Below, piece after piece: positions 16,801 through 26,843 of a stretch of DNA of 64,000 nt (position 1 is the first letter of the stretch; every line of letters starts with the position of its first letter). This DNA is from Phycisphaerales bacterium UBA2421 (GTDB taxonomy: Bacteria > Planctomycetota > Phycisphaerae > Tepidisphaerales > Tepidisphaeraceae), in contig DDRH01000006.1 of the NCBI GenBank assembly GCA_002343075.1, forward strand, positions 136,242-200,241. The letters are read 5' to 3'. The notes beneath the pieces were generated by a model, which worked only from the letters and a program-made list of their open reading frames with translations, had not been told where the DNA came from and searched no databases. A program made the translations under genes and the position numbers.

Positions 16801-18210
16801 TTGATTTCCGATCGCCTGCAAAACCTCGCCGACAAAGCCAAGTCGTTGCCTCGGTGTCCCGGTGTCTACCTCATGAAGGATGACAAGGGACGAGTGATCT
16901 ACGTTGGTAAGTCTTCTTCCCTGCGCGACCGCGTTGGCAGCTACTTTCAACCATCTACCAGACTCGAAGTGAAGAAGGCCCCGCTTCTCGATCAGGTCGT
17001 CGATTTTGACATCATCGAATGCGATAGCGAGGTGGAGGCACTCCTGTCGGAAAACCGGCTGATCAAAGACATCCAGCCGCGGTTCAACGCTCGCCTGCTT
17101 GATGACAAGACGTTTCCCTACCTCATGATTACGACCGAGGACGATTTTCCGGGGGTTTTCATCACCCGCGAGCCTCGGCGGAAGGGGGTAAAGCTCTATG
17201 GGCCGTTTACCAGCGTTTACCAACTCCGCGAGGCAGTGCAATTGCTGCAACGCGCGTTTAAGTTCCGGACCTGCCACCTCGAAATTTTGCAGGACGATCC
17301 CAAACGAAGGTTCTTTCGACCGTGTCTGCTCTATGCCATTAAGCAGTGTACAGCACCCTGTGCTGACAAGATCTCACGGGAGGCGTATCGAGAAGACATT
17401 GTACGCCTCGGCCGGTTTCTTGACGGGAGCAAGCAGCAAGTGCTCGACCAGATGCAGACCGACATGACCACCGCCGCCGCATCGCTGAACTTTGAGAAGG
17501 CGGCCCGACTTCGGGATGAACTGCGCGCGCTGCAGGGCCTCGGCGCGCGGGCAAAGAAGGGTGATCAGGAATACTGGCAGCCGGAGGCGTTTGTCAGCAA
17601 TCCGCAGCAGAGCATTGGGAAGCTGCAGGAAGCGCTCGGACTCACCGAGCCACCCCAGATTGTCGAAGGAATCGATATAGCCCACCTCCACGGCGGGGAG
17701 ATGGTGGGCAGCAAGGTCTGCTTCATCGATGGGATGCCGTTCAAAGACGCCTATCGCCGGTACAAGATCAAGCATGGGCAGGGGAACAACGATTTCCTCT
17801 CGATACAAGAGGTCGTCGAACGCGGCTATCGCGACGCCGGCGCAAGCAACGAGCTTTTTCCACACGTCATCATGATCGACGGTGGGATGGGGCAGTTAAA
17901 TGCCGCGATGGACATCTTCCGCACCATGAATGTCAAACCGCCGATGGTCGTGTCGCTTGCCAAGCAGGAAGAGCTAATTCACATTCATGGCCGCCCCGAG
18001 CCACTCCGGCTGCCGCGCAACCATCTCGGGCTGAAGCTTCTGCAATATGTTCGCGATGAGGCGCATCGCTTTGCTCAACATTACCACCACATTTTGCGGC
18101 GCAAGTCGCAGCTGGAGGAAGACGTCAGGAAGGGCCGACGCCCTCCGAAGAAGAAGAGCAAACCGCCTGACCTACAATCCGACAACAATCTGGCGAAAGG
18201 AGACGTATGA
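16801..18210 (+). CDS. uvrC: Compact UvrC-like excinuclease subunit lacking the HhH domain
   Basis: 469 aa from a TTG start at 16801, the only start codon in frame after the stop at 16750. Domains: GIY-YIG nuclease (PGVYLM about 20-25, VIYVGKS 32-38, Arg42, Glu84 and Asn96), four Cys suited to an Fe-S cluster (158, 175, 183, 187), a UVR/UvrB-binding helix (about 212-246) and an RNase H-like nuclease with IDIAH (Asp292), MIDGGMGQLNA and DEAHRFA. Canonical UvrC is about 600 aa. Here roughly 100 residues between the UVR motif and the RNase H domain, and the whole C-terminal helix-hairpin-helix tandem, are absent. The catalytic residues of both nucleases appear intact, so dual incision is plausible. 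Overlaps the next gene (ATGA). Confidence 0.9.
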   Translation: MISDRLQNLADKAKSLPRCPGVYLMKDDKGRVIYVGKSSSLRDRVGSYFQPSTRLEVKKAPLLDQVVDFDIIECDSEVEALLSENRLIKDIQPRFNARLLDDKTFPYLMITTEDDFPGVFITREPRRKGVKLYGPFTSVYQLREAVQLLQRAFKFRTCHLEILQDDPKRRFFRPCLLYAIKQCTAPCADKISREAYREDIVRLGRFLDGSKQQVLDQMQTDMTTAAASLNFEKAARLRDELRALQGLGARAKKGDQEYWQPEAFVSNPQQSIGKLQEALGLTEPPQIVEGIDIAHLHGGEMVGSKVCFIDGMPFKDAYRRYKIKHGQGNNDFLSIQEVVERGYRDAGASNELFPHVIMIDGGMGQLNAAMDIFRTMNVKPPMVVSLAKQEELIHIHGRPEPLRLPRNHLGLKLLQYVRDEAHRFAQHYHHILRRKSQLEEDVRKGRRPPKKKSKPPDLQSDNNLAKGDV

Positions 18211-20576
18211 ACCCCAACGCGAAGATTGGGCTGGCGGGAAAGCCGCGCGTTCCCCGGCGGGTGCGCCTTGCATGCGTTCTCTTAGTTGCGTTCGCCACAG
18301 GGTCGCGTGCGGCCCCGCCGGAACCCCGGCTTGTCGATGCGTCCATCGCGAGAGGGGTGAAGTTTCTCCTGGAGCGCCAGAACGAAGATGGTTCGTGGCG
18401 CGACGAAAGATCCGAGCCTCGAATTGATGTCGGACGCACCGCCTTGGTTTGTATGGCGTTGCTCAACGCCGGCGAATCGCACCAATCGCCCCCCATCCGC
18501 AAGGCGATTGAGTATCTCAAGGGCAACCGCACCGAATTCACCTATTCAGTAGGCCTTCGAGCGGCGTTCTTTTCGCTGCTGCCGGAGAGCATCCGCAAGG
18601 CCCAGCTTGACGCCGACACGCGATTTCTTCTCAACGCCGCCGTCCGCCGGGGCGAGGGCGCGGGGATGTATTCATACACGCCGGCGGCGGCGGCGGCCAA
18701 TTATGCCGGGATGATGGGCGACTACTCCAACTCGCAGTACGGGGTGCTCGGCGTGTGGTATGCGGCTACGACGGGCTTTGAGGTGCCCGGGTCCTACTGG
18801 CGACAGGTCGAACGCGCCTGGCTTCGAGGTCAGGCTGCCGACGGCGGGTGGGGCTACGTCCCCGGCGACGGAAGCTACGGCTCAATGACCGCTGCGGGCC
18901 TGGCCACACTCTATGTCACCTACGACTTCATCCACGCCCCGGCGGAGAAGGACCTGCTCAAGCCCATCGCCGCAAAGAGAAATCTCCAGGCCGGTGTTGA
19001 CTGGCTGGCCAACCATTTCTCAGCAGTGCAGAACCCGGGCAAGGACTTCGGGCTGGACGGTGTAACCCGTCGGCGTGGCGCGCGGCGACCAGGCGTCGAT
19101 GACTTCTCTGGCTCTTATATCTACTACATGCTCTTCGGCTACGAACGGGTCGGCGAGGCCAGCGGGCTGACACGCTTTGGAGACGCGAAATGGTTTGATG
19201 AAGGCACAGAATACATCCTCGCCCGCCAGGAAGCCGACGGCGGCTGGCCCGGCTCTGGCGAGATGTGGATCGACGTCAACTCCGCCTACGCCCTGCTCTT
19301 TCTGTCGCGCGGCCGCGCCCCCGTAGCCATACAGAAGCTCGACCATTCGCGCGCCCCCACCACGCAGGCGCAAGCATTTCCCGCGGCACGCTGGAACAAC
19401 CGATCGCGCGATGCAGCGAGGCTCGTCAAATGGCTTGCCCAGCAAACCGAGCGACACCTGAACTGGCAGATCGTCACGCTCGACTCTACAGCGGCGGACT
19501 TGCGCGAATCGCCTATTCTCTACATCGCCAGCGATCGCCCCCTCTCTTTACCCGATGAAGTCATCGACAGGATCCGCGCCTTCATCGAGCAAGGTGGGCT
19601 GCTGCTCTGCGTTAATGAAGGCAAGGAAACCGCCTTTGCCCAAAGCATCGAACGGCTGAGCAAAGCGCTCTTTCCGCAGTACAGCTTCCGGGAACTGCCC
19701 AAGGAACATCCGCTCTTCGCCGGCAACTTCCCGGCCGCCGACGCGTCGATCACGGTCCGCGGGCTGAGCAACGGCGCGCGGGAGTTGATCGTGCTCATCC
19801 CCGAAGGCGATCTGAGTTGGCGCTGGCAAAACGGCGCCGGCACGAACAACGTCGCCAAGGTGCCTCACTTCGGGCTGATCGGCAACCTTTACCTTTATGT
19901 CACCGATCGCGCCAATCCGCGATTCAAGGGTGATGTCGCATGGGTGGAGCAAGATCAGTCCGTGCATGCAAAACGAACAGTGAAGCTCGCACGCCTCGCG
20001 CACGACGGAAACGCCGACCCCGAACCAGCCGGCTGGCAGCGAGCGACCAACGTCTTTCACAATCGCGATCAGGTCGACCTGCAGATCACCCCGTGCGACC
20101 CCAGCAAGATCCCGGCTGAAACAAATCTTGCTCATCTGACCGCAACCGGCGCATTTCAACTCTCTGCGGGGCAAATCGCCGGGCTGCGCGCCTACCTGAA
20201 TGCCGGCGGCTTACTTCTCACCGACGCCGCGGGCGGGCACGCCACCGCCGCTGTGGCGATCGAAGACGCACTCCGCGCGCTTTACCCCGAAGGCAGGCTC
20301 GAACCCATACCGATAGAACATGCGATCTACGCCGATGCGGTCCCACGAATCACAGGCGTGACTTATCGCAAATACGCCCTGGACAATCTCCCGCGCACAA
20401 CCCTGCCCCGGCTCCGCGGATTAACGGTCAATGGCAGGCTCGTCGCGATCGCAAGCAATGAAGACCTGTCCAGCGGACTGGTCGGCCACGCGGTGGACGG
20501 CATCATCGGCTACACGCCCGAGAGCGCGATGGATCTGGTGCGCGCGGTCGTGCTTTGGCGCAGTTCCGCGAAATGA
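18207..20576 (+). CDS. Squalene-cyclase-like/DUF4159 exported protein, 789 aa
   Basis: The start at 18207 has AAAGGAG upstream and overlaps the uvrC stop, so it is translationally coupled. A signal peptide covers about residues 15-37. Residues 45-370 carry repeats typical of prenyltransferase/squalene-cyclase toroids (ARGVKFLLERQNEDGSW, AADGGWGYVPGDGSYGSM, ILARQEADGGWPGSGEM). The remainder contains two successive DUF4159-like halves, each with a gatase-like strand pattern: IRAFIEQGGLLLCVNEG with KEHPLFAG, and LRAYLNAGGLLLTDAAG with IEHAIYAD. Known: DUF4159 proteins are widespread in Planctomycetota, with no established function. Pairing with uvrC is unexpected and may reflect only a shared transcript. 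Confidence 0.85.
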   Translation: MNPNAKIGLAGKPRVPRRVRLACVLLVAFATGSRAAPPEPRLVDASIARGVKFLLERQNEDGSWRDERSEPRIDVGRTALVCMALLNAGESHQSPPIRKAIEYLKGNRTEFTYSVGLRAAFFSLLPESIRKAQLDADTRFLLNAAVRRGEGAGMYSYTPAAAAANYAGMMGDYSNSQYGVLGVWYAATTGFEVPGSYWRQVERAWLRGQAADGGWGYVPGDGSYGSMTAAGLATLYVTYDFIHAPAEKDLLKPIAAKRNLQAGVDWLANHFSAVQNPGKDFGLDGVTRRRGARRPGVDDFSGSYIYYMLFGYERVGEASGLTRFGDAKWFDEGTEYILARQEADGGWPGSGEMWIDVNSAYALLFLSRGRAPVAIQKLDHSRAPTTQAQAFPAARWNNRSRDAARLVKWLAQQTERHLNWQIVTLDSTAADLRESPILYIASDRPLSLPDEVIDRIRAFIEQGGLLLCVNEGKETAFAQSIERLSKALFPQYSFRELPKEHPLFAGNFPAADASITVRGLSNGARELIVLIPEGDLSWRWQNGAGTNNVAKVPHFGLIGNLYLYVTDRANPRFKGDVAWVEQDQSVHAKRTVKLARLAHDGNADPEPAGWQRATNVFHNRDQVDLQITPCDPSKIPAETNLAHLTATGAFQLSAGQIAGLRAYLNAGGLLLTDAAGGHATAAVAIEDALRALYPEGRLEPIPIEHAIYADAVPRITGVTYRKYALDNLPRTTLPRLRGLTVNGRLVAIASNEDLSSGLVGHAVDGIIGYTPESAMDLVRAVVLWRSSAK

Positions 20577-20609
20577 TCGCGCACCGACTCACCCGCCGCT
20601 GCTACACCT

Positions 20610-21650
20610 TCACGCCATCGCCATCCCCGCCGAGGAGCGGAGTTCCGTCGGCCGTCGCGACGCGCGCCACTCCAGAAATCGCCGCAAGATCGCCTCAAAC
20701 TGCTCAGCGGTTTCGAACAGACGCATCTCGTCCTTGAGTTCGCTGCACGGGTGCATCGTCCTGGAATACCAACTGATCCGCTTGCGCATTTCCAGCATGG
20801 CGCTGCGCGCCGAGCGATACTTCACCATGCCGTAGTAATGATCGCGAATGAGCTGCACTTTCTGCTCCAGCGTCGGCGGTGGCGGAACTTTGCCGGTTGT
20901 CAGGTAACTCCATGTGTCCCGGAAGATCCACGGCTGACTCAGCGCACCTCGGCCGATCATGACTCCGGCGCACTTTGTATACTGGAGCATTCTCAATGCA
21001 TCTTCGGGGGCCTTTACGTCACCGTTTCCAATAACAGGAATTCCCTTCACCGCAGCCACCACCTCGGCGATGCCATCGAGCCGCGCCTGCCCACTGAAGC
21101 GCATCTCGGTCGTACGGCCATGAATGGTGACCAGCGACACACCCGCCTCTTCGAGCCTTCGGGCCAGGTAGGGCGCGACGATGCAAGTATCGTCCCAGCC
21201 GAGTCGCAGCTTGCATGTTAGCGGCGCGCGGCGCAGCGACGCCTTGATCCGCTCGACCATGCCAAGCGTCTTATCTGGATCGCAAAGCAGCTTTGACCCG
21301 CCGTCTTTCTTGGTCACCTTATCGACCGGGCAACCCATGTTGATGTCAACGACATCGGCACCATGATCTTCCGCCCAGCGCGCAGCTTCGCACATGCGAT
21401 CGGTCGCCGAACCATAGAGCTGCATGCACAACGGTGAGTCGCCCTCCGCGGTTTGCGCAAGGTTCATACTGTGCGCGTTCTCGCGCAGGACCCCTTCGCT
21501 GCTGAGTAAATCGGTGCATGCCATTCCCACCCCGCCGCACGAGCGCGCGACGAGGCGAAACGCCAGGTCACAATACCCGGCAATGGGGGCCAGCAGCAGA
21601 TTGGTCTGCAACTGGACAGGGCCGATTTTTAACGGCGTCACAAAGTCCAC
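20610..21650 (-). CDS. dus: tRNA-dihydrouridine synthase, DusB type
   Basis: 346 aa. An FMN-binding barrel with LLLAPIAGYCDLAFR at the start, the catalytic Cys motif INMGCPVDKVTKKDGGSKLL, KLRLGWDD, VTIHGRT, PVIGNGDV and the phosphate-binding MIGRGALSQPWIF. A C-terminal helical domain follows. Reduces specific uridines in tRNA to dihydrouridine using NADPH. DusB-like by motif set; target positions cannot be told from sequence. Convergent with the DUF4159 gene (33-bp gap). The 179 bp between its start and purK hold no gene that I can see. Confidence 0.93.
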   Translation of the reverse strand: MDFVTPLKIGPVQLQTNLLLAPIAGYCDLAFRLVARSCGGVGMACTDLLSSEGVLRENAHSMNLAQTAEGDSPLCMQLYGSATDRMCEAARWAEDHGADVVDINMGCPVDKVTKKDGGSKLLCDPDKTLGMVERIKASLRRAPLTCKLRLGWDDTCIVAPYLARRLEEAGVSLVTIHGRTTEMRFSGQARLDGIAEVVAAVKGIPVIGNGDVKAPEDALRMLQYTKCAGVMIGRGALSQPWIFRDTWSYLTTGKVPPPPTLEQKVQLIRDHYYGMVKYRSARSAMLEMRKRISWYSRTMHPCSELKDEMRLFETAEQFEAILRRFLEWRASRRPTELRSSAGMAMA

Positions 21651-21829
21651 AATCTCATTCTAAGCCAGAATGACGAAACCAGAAATCCGAATCAACCACA
21701 AATGATGAAACTGGACTTCCGGGGTGTGGTAGACAGGAATATCCGCTCCACCGCAGACAAAATTGTCTGTCGCACGATCACAACTCAGATCACATTTTTC
21801 GAGTTTCGTGCTTCGGATTTCTGAATTCG

Positions 21830-23029
<1,200 letters not shown>

Positions 23030-23035
23030 GCAGTT

Positions 23036-23228
23036 AGCCGCAGAAGAACGCCGATGAACACAGATGAATCAGCAGACATTTCATCCCGAGCGGTACTCCA
23101 AAGGGAACTATTCGGTGTGCTGCATTCGCTCGTCGCGCGTCGCCGCGAAATCGCGCAAAGAGACACACCGATACGTTGCGGGCACGCTTTGGGATGACGA
23201 CTCGAACCCAGTTCACTCTCATCTGTGA
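23036..23228. repeat. REP/MITE-like imperfect palindrome between purE and purK
   Basis: Outer arms: CACAGATGA at 23059-23067 and TCATCTGTG at 23219-23227. Middle arms: TCATCCC at 23081-23087 and GGGATGA at 23191-23197. Inner arms: TCGGTGTG at 23112-23119 and CACACCGA at 23164-23171. All three nest symmetrically, so the element can fold into one long interrupted stem. There is no transposase ORF. The left edge (GATGAACACAGATGAA) and the TCATCCCGAGCGG core look like dispersed repeats seen in other environmental genomes, but that is recollection, not a search. Confidence 0.7.
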
Positions 23229-23711
23229 CTAAAGCTCCTGCTGAAGCACTGCTTGTGTCTGATTGGCCCGATACTGTTTCAACCGGGCGCGCAGCGAATC
23301 ATCGCTGATTGAGAGAATCGCCGCCGCCAGCAGGGCGGCGTTCTTTGCACCGGCCTCGCCGATGGCCAGCGTGCCGACGGGGATTCCCGCGGGCATTTGG
23401 GCAATGGACAGCAGCGAATCGATGCCGTTGAGCATTTTCGATTGCACAGGCACGCCCAGCACCGGCAGGTGCGTCTTGGAGGCACACATCCCCGGCAGGT
23501 GTGCCGCCCCGCCTGCACCGGCGATGATCACCGCCAAACCGCGGTTTTCTGCGGTCGATGCGTACTCAAAGAGCAGGTCGGGCGTGCGATGCGCAGAGAC
23601 AATCTTTTTTTCGTATGCAATCCCAAGCTCATCGAGCATTTCCGCAGTGTGGCGCATGGTTTCCCAGTCGCTCTTGCTGCCCATGATGATGCCGACGCGC
23701 GGGGAGTTCAT
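23229..23711 (-). CDS. purE: N5-carboxyaminoimidazole ribonucleotide mutase (PurE, class I)
   Basis: 160 aa from the ATG at 23711 ([16 protein letters not shown]). The upstream in-frame extension to 23783 is not conserved-looking. Motifs: [29 protein letters not shown] and [19 protein letters not shown], all canonical for the octameric mutase that converts N5-CAIR to CAIR. With PurK it forms the bacterial two-step route. It is first in the purEK transcript and divergent from the antiporter gene at 24028. Confidence 0.96.
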   Translation of the reverse strand: MNSPRVGIIMGSKSDWETMRHTAEMLDELGIAYEKKIVSAHRTPDLLFEYASTAENRGLAVIIAGAGGAAHLPGMCASKTHLPVLGVPVQSKMLNGIDSLLSIAQMPAGIPVGTLAIGEAGAKNAALLAAAILSISDDSLRARLKQYRANQTQAVLQQEL

Positions 23712-23895
23712 CGGTGCATGTTCGCAAAATCGGCCCGCAAAACAATGCTGCGGAGTTTCTATGACGGCGACTTTCCGTTGCAAATGCTCGGTCTGGTCTT
23801 CATGACCGATCCCGGGTTACAATATCGGAGTATTTCGTCAGAAAATCTGCCGCGTGCCGTGGCCGGCAAGTCATAGACTCGACTCCGCTCCTCAA

Positions 23896-23943
23896 CCTTG
23901 ACGCTCGGAAAAGCCCTGTCAGAAAGCTCAAGGAGGGCTCCGA
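23896..23943 (+). promoter_or_regulatory. Possible structured leader (pseudoknot) upstream of antiporter gene
   Basis: On the plus strand, CCTTGA (23896-23901) can pair with TCAAGG (23928-23933). TCGGA plus GCCCT (23905-23909, 23913-23917) can pair with AGGGC plus TCCGA (23934-23943). The two helices cross, giving an H-type pseudoknot, and an AAGGAGGG sequence is buried in the 3' strands. A second possible hairpin with mutually exclusive partners (GACTCCGCC with GAGTC or GGCGG) follows at 23957-23985. The antiporter ATG is at 24028. Structure is inferred by eye; no known riboswitch consensus was matched. Confidence 0.35.
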
Positions 23944-24027
23944 TCCGTCCCATTCAGACTCCGCCACCCACACTTGAGTCGGCGGCGTATTGCCCTATTG
24001 TGAGGATGACGCACAAGGCAACGGTTT

Positions 24028-25716
24028 ATGAAGAGCTGTGATCATTCGGAGACGGCGGCGGGGGTGACGCGACGCGTGCATCGGCTGCTGTATATCGGCC
24101 ACCCGGATAGCCATGTCCCCGGCTTTGAGGTGCCCGCGATCGTCGCTGCTGCGCCAACGCGCCGGGCACTGCTGGTAAGCCTGCTCGTCGCCGCCGGCGC
24201 GGCGATTGCAGGATTCGTCCTCGACCATGCCTCGCACGGCATACCGGATGCCGCCGTCGCACTGCCGTGGGTCGCACCTTTTGCAGCTTTGCTGGGGGCG
24301 ATTGCAATCATGCCGTTCCTCGCCAAGGCATGGTGGGAACACAATTACGCGCGCGTTTCGCTGGCACTGGGCGCGCTCGTTGCAGCATACTACCTGTTTT
24401 TCGTTCAGCATGGCCCCGGCAACGTCGCCCGTGCGGCGGCGGAGTATATCAGCTTCATCTTCCTGCTCGGCTCCCTCTTCATCGTTTCGGGGGGAATCCT
24501 CATCCGGGTGCGCGCGCGGGCCACACCTACCGCTAATGTCGCTATCCTGCTCGTCGGTGCGATCATCGCCAATTTCTTCGGCACTACCGGTGCTTCCATG
24601 CTCCTCATTCGCCCGTTTCTACGGCTGAACAAGGGGCATCTGCGGGCATATCATGTGGTATTCTTCATTTTCATCGTCGCCAATGCTGGCGGATCACTCA
24701 CACCCATCGGCGACCCGCCGTTGTTTCTCGGCTATCTCAAAGGCGTGCCCTTTTTCTGGGTTTTTGAGAACTGCTGGCCGATCTGGGCTGTTGCGATCGC
24801 CACACTGCTCGCGGTGTTTTTCGTCGTCGACACCCTTTCGGGCCGGCGAAAGGCAAAATCGGGCTACGACGGCGACGACTTCGGACCAACCGTGAGCTTC
24901 TACGGCGGGGTCAATCTCATCTTCATCGTGATGATCCTTGCGGGAATTCTGCTGCACACCTCGATTAACCACTACACGCTCGCGCTCTTCGGTTTCGAAG
25001 GCCCCTGGCGAGAACTCATCATGGCGACGGCGGCGGTCGCGTCGCTCGCCACTACCCCCCGGCGTGTGCACGCGGAGAATTTTTTCAACTACGCGCCGAT
25101 CAAGGAAGTGGCGTTTATCTTCGTCGGCATTTTTATGACGATGATCCCTGCTCTGAACTACCTCTACCATCGCGCCAACGCGGGCGGCACGTTTCTCCAT
25201 TCTCCCGGACAGTACTTTTTTGCTTGTGGCGGGCTTTCCAGCGTGCTGGACAACGCGCCGACCTATCTCACCTTTCTCAAGAGCCAAATGGGCTCGCTCG
25301 ACACCGAACTGGTCAACCGCGCGACCGCAGCGGTGAAGCGTGCCGACGCGACGCTGACCGCCGACGACACACGCGGGCTCACCGAGCAAGATGCCGCGAA
25401 ACTCCGGGGCGCGGTCGACACGCTTAAGCGTTACCACGGCGATCGCTTATCCGTCGCGGCGCCCACCGATGATGAAGTCCGCCTCAGTTTCCTGATCGGC
25501 AATGACACGCTCAGTCGATATCTCATCGCCATCTCGATGGGCGCGGTGCTGTTCGGGGCATGCACCTACATCGGAAACGGCCCCAATTTCATGGTAAAGA
25601 GCATCGCCGAGCACGCTGGTGCTGAGGTGCCGACTTTTTTTGGATACATCGGCAAGTTTACGGTGCCAGTATTGCTGCCGATCCTTGTGGTGATTTGGCT
25701 TGTTTTCATAAACTGA
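24028..25716 (+). CDS. Sodium:proton antiporter/citrate-transporter-family membrane protein (NhaD-like)
   Basis: 562 aa with about 11-13 hydrophobic segments and the ion-transporter superfamily signatures: NFFGTTGASMLLIRPFLRLN and NAGGSLTPIGDPPLFLGYLKGVPF in the first half, GGLSSVLDNAPTYLTF and ACTYIGNGPNFMVKSIAE in the second. These paired N-x-P/GDPP loops fit NhaD/ArsB-type carriers. A soluble insertion of about 70 residues (around 425-490, helical and charged: RADATLTADDTRGLTEQDAAK) sits between two late helices, which is unusual. Inferred role: Na+ (or other cation) extrusion at the inner membrane. Groups with a CaCA exchanger and TerC downstream. Confidence 0.85.
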   Translation: MKSCDHSETAAGVTRRVHRLLYIGHPDSHVPGFEVPAIVAAAPTRRALLVSLLVAAGAAIAGFVLDHASHGIPDAAVALPWVAPFAALLGAIAIMPFLAKAWWEHNYARVSLALGALVAAYYLFFVQHGPGNVARAAAEYISFIFLLGSLFIVSGGILIRVRARATPTANVAILLVGAIIANFFGTTGASMLLIRPFLRLNKGHLRAYHVVFFIFIVANAGGSLTPIGDPPLFLGYLKGVPFFWVFENCWPIWAVAIATLLAVFFVVDTLSGRRKAKSGYDGDDFGPTVSFYGGVNLIFIVMILAGILLHTSINHYTLALFGFEGPWRELIMATAAVASLATTPRRVHAENFFNYAPIKEVAFIFVGIFMTMIPALNYLYHRANAGGTFLHSPGQYFFACGGLSSVLDNAPTYLTFLKSQMGSLDTELVNRATAAVKRADATLTADDTRGLTEQDAAKLRGAVDTLKRYHGDRLSVAAPTDDEVRLSFLIGNDTLSRYLIAISMGAVLFGACTYIGNGPNFMVKSIAEHAGAEVPTFFGYIGKFTVPVLLPILVVIWLVFIN

Positions 25717-25718
25717 CT

Positions 25719-25735
25719 TGCTGAGCAGGTCAGCA
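25719..25735 (+). terminator. Short perfect hairpin after antiporter gene
   Basis: TGCTGA and TCAGCA pair around a 5-nt loop (GCAGG), immediately after the antiporter stop codon. No U-run follows, so this is at best a weak terminator or a 3'-end stabilising stem. Confidence 0.35.
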
Positions 25736-25847
25736 CGATTGTCTGGCTAAATGGTCGAGCGTCTGCCGACGAGAGTCACGCCGGTTGCATTGGAAACGGC
25801 GGCTGTACGGGGAGTCAGTCATCGCGATCTCGTTTCTTGGGAAGGTT

Positions 25848-26831
25848 ATGATTTCTCTCGGACTTCTCAGCATAGGATTGTTGCTTCTCCTCGGCGGTGC
25901 TCGATTTCTGGTCAGCGGGGTCTCAGCGCTGGCCCGGGCCGCGGGGGTACCGCCGTTGATTGTGGGATTGACCGTTGTCGCATTCGGCACCAGTACGCCG
26001 GAAGTGGTGATCAACGGCATCAGTGCCTACCGCGGGGAGACGGAACTTGCCTTTGGGAACATCGTGGGTTCGTGCGCCATTAACGTCGGCTTCGTGCTCG
26101 CTTTGACGGCGATGCTGCGACCGCTCGCAGTGCAGCCGTCGATCATCACCCGGGAGATCCCGCTGCTGCTGTTGACCGTCGCTGCGGTGGTTGTGATGAG
26201 CGAAGACATTCGGCTGACCGGCGCAGCCAACGACAGCCTGTCGCGCGCCGACGGGCTGATTCTGCTGTTGATTTTTGCGGTGTTCGTCTATTCGATCGTT
26301 ACGCAGGCGCTGGACAAACGCGCCGCCGATGCGTTTGTGGCCGATGTGGTTGAGCTTGAGGCCAACGTGAAAGACCGCAGAACCTGGGTGGATATCGCGT
26401 GGACCGTCGGCGGACTGGCTGGCGTGGCTGGCGGAGGGCGACTTGCCGTGCTTGGCGCCACGGGCATCGCTGAGGCTGCAGGGATCCCGGATGTCGTTAT
26501 TGGCCTCACAGTTGTATCTTTTGGCACCACCCTTCCAGAACTTGCCACCACCATCATCGCGGTCCGCCGGGGACAGACCGACCTTGCAATCGGGAACATC
26601 ATCGGAAGCAACATCTACAACTTGCTGTTCATCGGCGGGCTGGTTTCAACTATTACGCCAATCCCAATTCCACCCGGGGGCGAAACCGACCTGCTTCTCA
26701 TGGCCGGACTCAGCGCCGCCCTGCTGCCCATCGCGCTACGACAACGATGCGTCACCCGCGGGGAGGCGGCAGTGCTCGGTGTGGTCTATCTCGGCTATAC
26801 AGTTTTCCGGCTTGCGCAAAGCCTGCGATGA
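25848..26831 (+). CDS. CaCA-family Na+/Ca2+ exchanger (YrbG-like)
   Basis: 327 aa from the ATG at 25848, which has GGAAGG 3 nt upstream; the longer in-frame version adds a non-hydrophobic tail. About ten membrane helices in two inverted halves. Each half carries the alpha-repeat: PPLIVGLTVVAFGTSTPE with GNIVGSCAINVGF in the first, PDVVIGLTVVSFGTTLPEL with GNIIGSNIYNLLF in the second. The acidic residues and Ser/Asn of the ion site are present in both. Exchanges cations across the inner membrane; the direction and ions are inferred from the family. Convergent with terC, only 12 bp between the ends. Confidence 0.93.
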   Translation: MISLGLLSIGLLLLLGGARFLVSGVSALARAAGVPPLIVGLTVVAFGTSTPEVVINGISAYRGETELAFGNIVGSCAINVGFVLALTAMLRPLAVQPSIITREIPLLLLTVAAVVVMSEDIRLTGAANDSLSRADGLILLLIFAVFVYSIVTQALDKRAADAFVADVVELEANVKDRRTWVDIAWTVGGLAGVAGGGRLAVLGATGIAEAAGIPDVVIGLTVVSFGTTLPELATTIIAVRRGQTDLAIGNIIGSNIYNLLFIGGLVSTITPIPIPPGGETDLLLMAGLSAALLPIALRQRCVTRGEAAVLGVVYLGYTVFRLAQSLR

Positions 26832-26843
26832 CCGGAGTGAAAA

